A stretch of DNA of 9,899 nt from CAZSLZ01 sp964607865. Its GTDB lineage: Bacteria > Vulcanimicrobiota > JAJTBE01 > CAZSLZ01. Under the pieces are notes generated by a model. It was not told the DNA's origin. It did no database searches and was given only the letters and a program-made list of their open reading frames with translations. The position numbers and the translations under genes were made by a program. The stretch lies in the NCBI GenBank assembly GCA_964607865.1, contig CAZSLZ010000124.1:1-9899 (forward strand), given 5' to 3'. This document shows positions 6,405-9,899 of this stretch, piece by piece (position 1 is the stretch's first letter; each line of letters begins with the position of its first letter).

Positions 6405-8120
6405 GATAACTCTAATCAACAACATTCTGACCAACAAAAAAATGAATTGAAAAGTAAAGAAAATTTCAGCCCGGAAAATGGTGCCGGTTCTGCCAGAGAA
6501 ACCCATGATTTTACCGAGTCCCTGCCAATTGTGGATACCATAAGCGAACAGGAAGCAGAGGAAGAGGGGCTTTTAATTGAAAAAAATGGTAAGTTGGAGT
6601 TGGAAGACGAAGTAAAAGAGAAAATAATCCGCGCCTTCAAGCAGGAGCCTTCTATGTTTTCCACCCATACCCCCCGTATTCTGGAAAAAACCGAAGACGA
6701 CGGAAGCAAAAAAGCGGATATGGAAAAAAAGAACGCCCAGAAAGTGGTTAAAATATTGGAAGAAGAGCGAAAAACCAAACATTTAACCACTACCCCAGTA
6801 AACGAAACCCCAGATGAATTCCCCCGTCTTAGTGAAAAAACCAGCGAAATCATATCTAGAGAGAAGTTGAGCCTGGAGCATTCGGAAGTCCTGCTGGTCA
6901 AGGGGACCAAATTTGCAGTTGGTTTGAGTTATGCGCCGGGGATGGTTCCTGTGGTTACCGTCCAGGGAAAGAAAAAAGAGGCCCTTGATCTTATAAATAA
7001 GGCTTTTAAGCTTAATATACCGGTAATAGAGGTTGTGGATCTGGAGCCTGAAAGTTTCAGGAAAACCAAAGTGGGCGACGAAATTTCCGAGAAAGCATAC
7101 AGCTCAGCCGCCAAGGCATTGGCACTTATTTACCGGATGAAGCCTGACGCTCATCTGGTGAGGTTCGTAAAACCCCAGAAATATATCCGGAGCAAATCTA
7201 AAAGCCGGGCTTTGAAGATGGCGGATAAATATAAAGACGTTCTGGATGTGGTTCTTCTTTCTATAGAGGTTTCAGAGCATCATTACCAGTTTGCCGAGGA
7301 TTTGAAACGCCAGCTGGAGATGGTCAGCAGGAAACTGGTATCGGAAACCGGGCTTTTGATACCCGATGTAAAGATTGTTCGAAACCGGGAGCTGGCTGCC
7401 ACCGAATATCTTTTAAAAATAAAGGATGTAACTTACTATGTAGGAGCCCTGGATGACGAGATCAAGCCTCCTGATGTATTTTACCCGGTCCAGAGCCGGT
7501 TTCGCTCGTTGATTTTCAACTCGGGCTATGAACTTCTGGGTTATTCCGAAACCCAGGCACTTGTAGAACGGGTGAAAGAGAAGAACCCCGGTTTAATTAA
7601 GAGTCTGTTCCCCTCTCAATTTACTGTGGGCGCTTTAAGATTTATTCTGAGGTGCCTTTTAAGAGAGCAGATTCCCATCAAGGATATGACCACCATATTG
7701 GAAACCATTGAGGTCAACATCCAGAAAACCAGCGACCCTGAATTGCTTACCGAATATATAAGGGCATCCTTTTCCCGGTATATTTCCAATAAATATCAGG
7801 ATTCCGAAGGGTGTCTCAATGTTTTGCTGCTTTCAGGAATAACTGAACAGGTTATTATGGATTCTGTCAAAGAAACCCTGAATGTACGATGGCTGGATCT
7901 GGACCATGCCGAGGGGGTCAGGTTCCTCACCACCCTGGGCAATGAACTTAAGAAAATAGAAACCCTGGGCATACCGGTTATTATTTTAACATCGCCTTCC
8001 ATCAGAAGATTTATAAAAAAGATTACCGAAACTACTTTCCCCGAACTGCAGGTTATTTCCTACAGCGAGGTTTCACCCCTTACACCGGTTAAAACCGTGG
8101 GGGTTATAGATTTAAAATAA
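6402..8120 (+). CDS. Soluble fusion of FlhB-like and FlhA-like cytoplasmic export-gate domains
   Basis: Predicted cytosolic protein of 572 residues (numbered from TTG 6402) with no membrane segment. Residues 1-160 are charged, low-complexity and probably disordered. Residues about 162-246 match the cytoplasmic domain of FlhB/YscU-family export switch proteins: FAVGLSYAPGMVPVVTVQGK, then A-x-x-L-I, LNIPVIEV, and VGDEISEKAYSSAAKALALIYRM. The autocleavage motif NPTH is KGTK here (167-170), so self-cleavage is not expected. Residues about 287-567 match the cytoplasmic part of FlhA/InvA (FHIPEP) proteins: LVSETGLLIPDVKIVRNREL, ATEYLLKIK, ELLGYSETQALVERV, LLREQIPIKDMTTILETIE, DPELLTEYIRASFSRYISNKY, and near the end VIILTSPSIRRFI and SYSEV. 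The FlhA region around subdomain D2 seems shortened. In flagella these two domains cooperate in substrate docking, but always on membrane-anchored proteins. Here the function is unknown. A gate mimic, a regulator of export, or a repurposed scaffold are possible. Confidence 0.82.
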   Translation: MDNSNQQHSDQQKNELKSKENFSPENGAGSARETHDFTESLPIVDTISEQEAEEEGLLIEKNGKLELEDEVKEKIIRAFKQEPSMFSTHTPRILEKTEDDGSKKADMEKKNAQKVVKILEEERKTKHLTTTPVNETPDEFPRLSEKTSEIISREKLSLEHSEVLLVKGTKFAVGLSYAPGMVPVVTVQGKKKEALDLINKAFKLNIPVIEVVDLEPESFRKTKVGDEISEKAYSSAAKALALIYRMKPDAHLVRFVKPQKYIRSKSKSRALKMADKYKDVLDVVLLSIEVSEHHYQFAEDLKRQLEMVSRKLVSETGLLIPDVKIVRNRELAATEYLLKIKDVTYYVGALDDEIKPPDVFYPVQSRFRSLIFNSGYELLGYSETQALVERVKEKNPGLIKSLFPSQFTVGALRFILRCLLREQIPIKDMTTILETIEVNIQKTSDPELLTEYIRASFSRYISNKYQDSEGCLNVLLLSGITEQVIMDSVKETLNVRWLDLDHAEGVRFLTTLGNELKKIETLGIPVIILTSPSIRRFIKKITETTFPELQVISYSEVSPLTPVKTVGVIDLK

Positions 8121-8138
8121 ACAGAAGAGTGTGATTGG

Positions 8139-9317
8139 ATGGGTTCCCACAAAATAAAGGGTTCAATTGAATCCGAAAATCAGAAATTTAATCTTCGTAT
8201 TGCTGAAGAAACCGATATGGATTCCCTGAAAGATCTGTATTTTCAGGTTTACGGCGGTAAATATACCCTGCCTGAAGTAGTAGATCCCGATAAAATGAAA
8301 TGGGCAATCAACGACCCCAATTTCGTATGGCTGGTTACAGAAACGGATAAGAAACTTGTAGGTTCGGTACTTTTCGTGATGGAGAAAAAGCATAAGCTTG
8401 GCAAATCTTTAGCGGGTGTGGTTCTGCCAGAATTCAGAGGCCATAAGCTTATGAGGCACGCCTTGAAAACCGGGCTGGATTACATTCTTTATGAAAAAGA
8501 TTATGTAGATGTGGTTTACGGAGTTGTACGCACTTTTGTGACCGGCGGTTTTCATAAGGATTTAAAAGAACTGGGGTTTGTGGATATTGGAATTTTTCCC
8601 AACGTGCGTAAGGTCAGCAAATATGAAACTCATGGGTTAAAAGCCCTTTTTAAACCCGAAGCCCTTCAAAAAAGAAACATTCCCCCTACTCTTATTCCAC
8701 AGGCCAATGAAATTTACGAAATTGTAAGAGAAAGGCTTGAATTGGAAAAAGCCCAGGTTGTGGATTATACCTATAACACCCCGGCTAAGTTTACCGAATA
8801 TAAATTTGAAACCGGGAAATCACCGGATATTGAGTGGAAATATTACAAGGAAAGGGATAAAAACAAACTTCAGATGTCTTTTTATCCTTTTCATTATCCC
8901 GAGATATTGCTTCACACACCGGACAAAACCACCCGGGCATATATCCACTTTGAAGAACGGGACGGCCACGGCGATCTGATGGGCTTATACACGGAAAACC
9001 CCGGAGATCTTACTTCAATTTTGAATAGTATTGCTGAAGAAGCTGAGGATATGGGCATTAAATACCTGGAGTTACTGGTCAGCGCTTACGATTATGAAAC
9101 CCAGAAGAAGGCTTATGAAGCAGATTTCATACCCTGCGCCTATTTCCCGGCGGTTGAAATGGAAGAAGATAAGAGGTTGGATTTTGTGGCTATGTGCCGG
9201 AATTTTGTACCTCTTAATTTCAAGGAAATGAAATTAACCGATGATACCAGGGCATACATAAGAAGTTATTTTAAACTTTGCACCCTTAAATTATGGGAGG
9301 ATTTGAAACATGCCTGA
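8139..9317 (+). CDS. GNAT-fold acyltransferase, probably two GNAT modules
   Basis: Cytosolic protein of 392 residues. Residues about 17-160 look like a GNAT N-acyltransferase: LRIAEETDMDSLKDLY opens the fold, WLVTETDKKLVGSVLF forms the central strands, and VVLPEFRGHKLMRHAL (94-109) is the acyl-CoA binding motif A, with K103 where a glycine is usual. Residues about 250-365 look like a second, degenerate GNAT module: a strand around RAYIHFEE, then GIKYLELLVS, a helix with KKAYEADFIPCAYFPA, and a last strand LDFVAM. The gene starts 18 bases after the FlhB/FlhA-like gene, with a modest AAGAG site 9 bases ahead, and its end overlaps the LuxE-like gene by 8 bases. Acyl or acetyl transfer is inferred from the fold, and the acceptor is unknown. 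The C-terminal module is called from pattern only. Confidence 0.75.
   Translation: MGSHKIKGSIESENQKFNLRIAEETDMDSLKDLYFQVYGGKYTLPEVVDPDKMKWAINDPNFVWLVTETDKKLVGSVLFVMEKKHKLGKSLAGVVLPEFRGHKLMRHALKTGLDYILYEKDYVDVVYGVVRTFVTGGFHKDLKELGFVDIGIFPNVRKVSKYETHGLKALFKPEALQKRNIPPTLIPQANEIYEIVRERLELEKAQVVDYTYNTPAKFTEYKFETGKSPDIEWKYYKERDKNKLQMSFYPFHYPEILLHTPDKTTRAYIHFEERDGHGDLMGLYTENPGDLTSILNSIAEEAEDMGIKYLELLVSAYDYETQKKAYEADFIPCAYFPAVEMEEDKRLDFVAMCRNFVPLNFKEMKLTDDTRAYIRSYFKLCTLKLWEDLKHA
9295..9300 (+). promoter_or_regulatory. RBS of the LuxE-like gene inside the upstream gene
   Basis: GGGAGG (9295-9300) lies within the end of the GNAT gene, 9 bases before ATG 9310. The two genes overlap in ATGCCTGA (9310-9317), an arrangement typical of translational coupling. 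Confidence 0.75.
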
Positions 9318-9899
9318 TTCAGCCATAGACAGGCTAATAAACATAAAAAATGCCTTCCATTTCACACCGGGCCTGGACGAGCTTTTTCTGGAAGCCATGA
9401 GGGAAGCCTTTGTTCAGCATTACAATAATTGTGTAACTTATAAGAAATTATGCCATCTGGACGGTTTTTCACCGGAAATGCTTCAGACATATAATGATCT
9501 TTTTCAGATTCCCCATCTTATGGTGAATGTCTTGAAGGCCTACACCCTGACCAGTGTTCCCGACGAAGAAATTGAACTAACCCTCACATCTTCGGGCACC
9601 ACCGGCCAAAAAAGCCAGATTCACCTTGATAAAAAATCTCTGGGCCGAATAAGAAAGATTGTATGGAACATATACAGCACTTACGGTATGGCGGATAAAA
9701 CCGTAAACGCCAATTGCCTGTTATTTTCTTATGAATATGAACATGCCCGCAACCTGGGCACTTCATTTTCCGACGATTTGCTGTCGGGACTTACCAGCCT
9801 GAATAAAGTGTCTTATGCTTTGAAATTTAACAGGCACAAACAGGATTTTGAGCTTGATGTTCAGGGTGTGCTGAATACCCTTGAAGAATACAATCGGGA
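9310..9899 (+). CDS. LuxE-like acyl-protein synthetase (3' partial)
   Basis: First 196 residues of an adenylate-forming enzyme; the frame is open to the window end. TLTSSGTTGQKSQIHLD has SSGTTGQKS at 94-102, the ATP-binding P-loop of the ANL-related LuxE/PaaK group. The upstream part, with an N-terminal helix, HYNNCVTYKKLC (37-48) and QIPHLMVNVLKAY (66-78), matches the opening of LuxE-type acyl-protein synthetases. LuxE activates a fatty acid as acyl-AMP and transfers it to a protein cysteine, and its usual partner is a LuxC acyl-CoA reductase. Whether a LuxC-like gene follows cannot be seen. The start is set by GGGAGG 9 bases upstream. The gene overlaps the GNAT gene by 8 bases, so the two are very likely made together. 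The substrate acid is unknown. A PaaK-type CoA ligase is the main alternative, but the early region looks more like LuxE. Confidence 0.82.
   Translation, partial: MPDSAIDRLINIKNAFHFTPGLDELFLEAMREAFVQHYNNCVTYKKLCHLDGFSPEMLQTYNDLFQIPHLMVNVLKAYTLTSVPDEEIELTLTSSGTTGQKSQIHLDKKSLGRIRKIVWNIYSTYGMADKTVNANCLLFSYEYEHARNLGTSFSDDLLSGLTSLNKVSYALKFNRHKQDFELDVQGVLNTLEEYNR

Noticed and set aside
6416..6910. 164-residue Ser/Phe-rich frame on the - strand
   Set aside because: Antisense of the Glu/Lys-rich linker of the chimera; such composition leaves stop-poor antisense frames by chance.
9584..9766. 60-residue - strand frame with Cys/His pairs (zinc-finger-like)
   Set aside because: Antisense to the LuxE-like P-loop region, which is strongly conserved on the + strand; Cys/His spacing is coincidental.

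Overview
This is a moderately AT-rich bacterial window. Every supported gene reads on the + strand, tightly packed, with strong Shine-Dalgarno sites (GGAG/AGGAGG types), at least two likely TTG starts, and intrinsic terminators with long U-tracts. That style fits the Bacillota (Clostridia or Halanaerobiales-like), but this is an impression only. No rRNA, tRNA, mobile element or CRISPR array was seen.

Region 1 (1-5417) alternates transporters and methyltransferases: a Na/phosphate-type cotransporter with a PhoU tail (5' end outside the window), a class I SAM methyltransferase, a second diverged cotransporter-PhoU paralogue, and a larger methyltransferase with an NPPF catalytic motif. The four genes are close together (gaps of 6, 58 and 8 bases) and end at a clear intrinsic terminator at 5386-5417.

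Region 2 (5418-6307) is a short AT-rich leader followed by a SixA-type histidine phosphatase with an unusual acidic C-terminal tail. It ends at a second, near-perfect intrinsic terminator (6283-6307).

Region 3 (6308-9899) is a separate operon. Its first gene is the most striking item here: a soluble protein, with no membrane segment, that joins a domain resembling the cytoplasmic part of FlhB (flagellar/type III export switch) to one resembling the cytoplasmic part of FlhA (export gate). The FlhB self-cleavage motif NPTH is replaced by KGTK, and the part of FlhA around subdomain D2 appears to be missing. It is followed by a probable two-module GNAT-fold acyltransferase and, overlapping it by 8 bases, a LuxE-like acyl-protein synthetase that runs off the end of the window. 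The co-directional layout suggests that this export-gate-derived chimera works with an acyl-activation/acyl-transfer pathway. I know of no described system with this composition, and the functional link is inference.

No stretch longer than 300 bases lacks a gene. The largest gap is 5384-5574.
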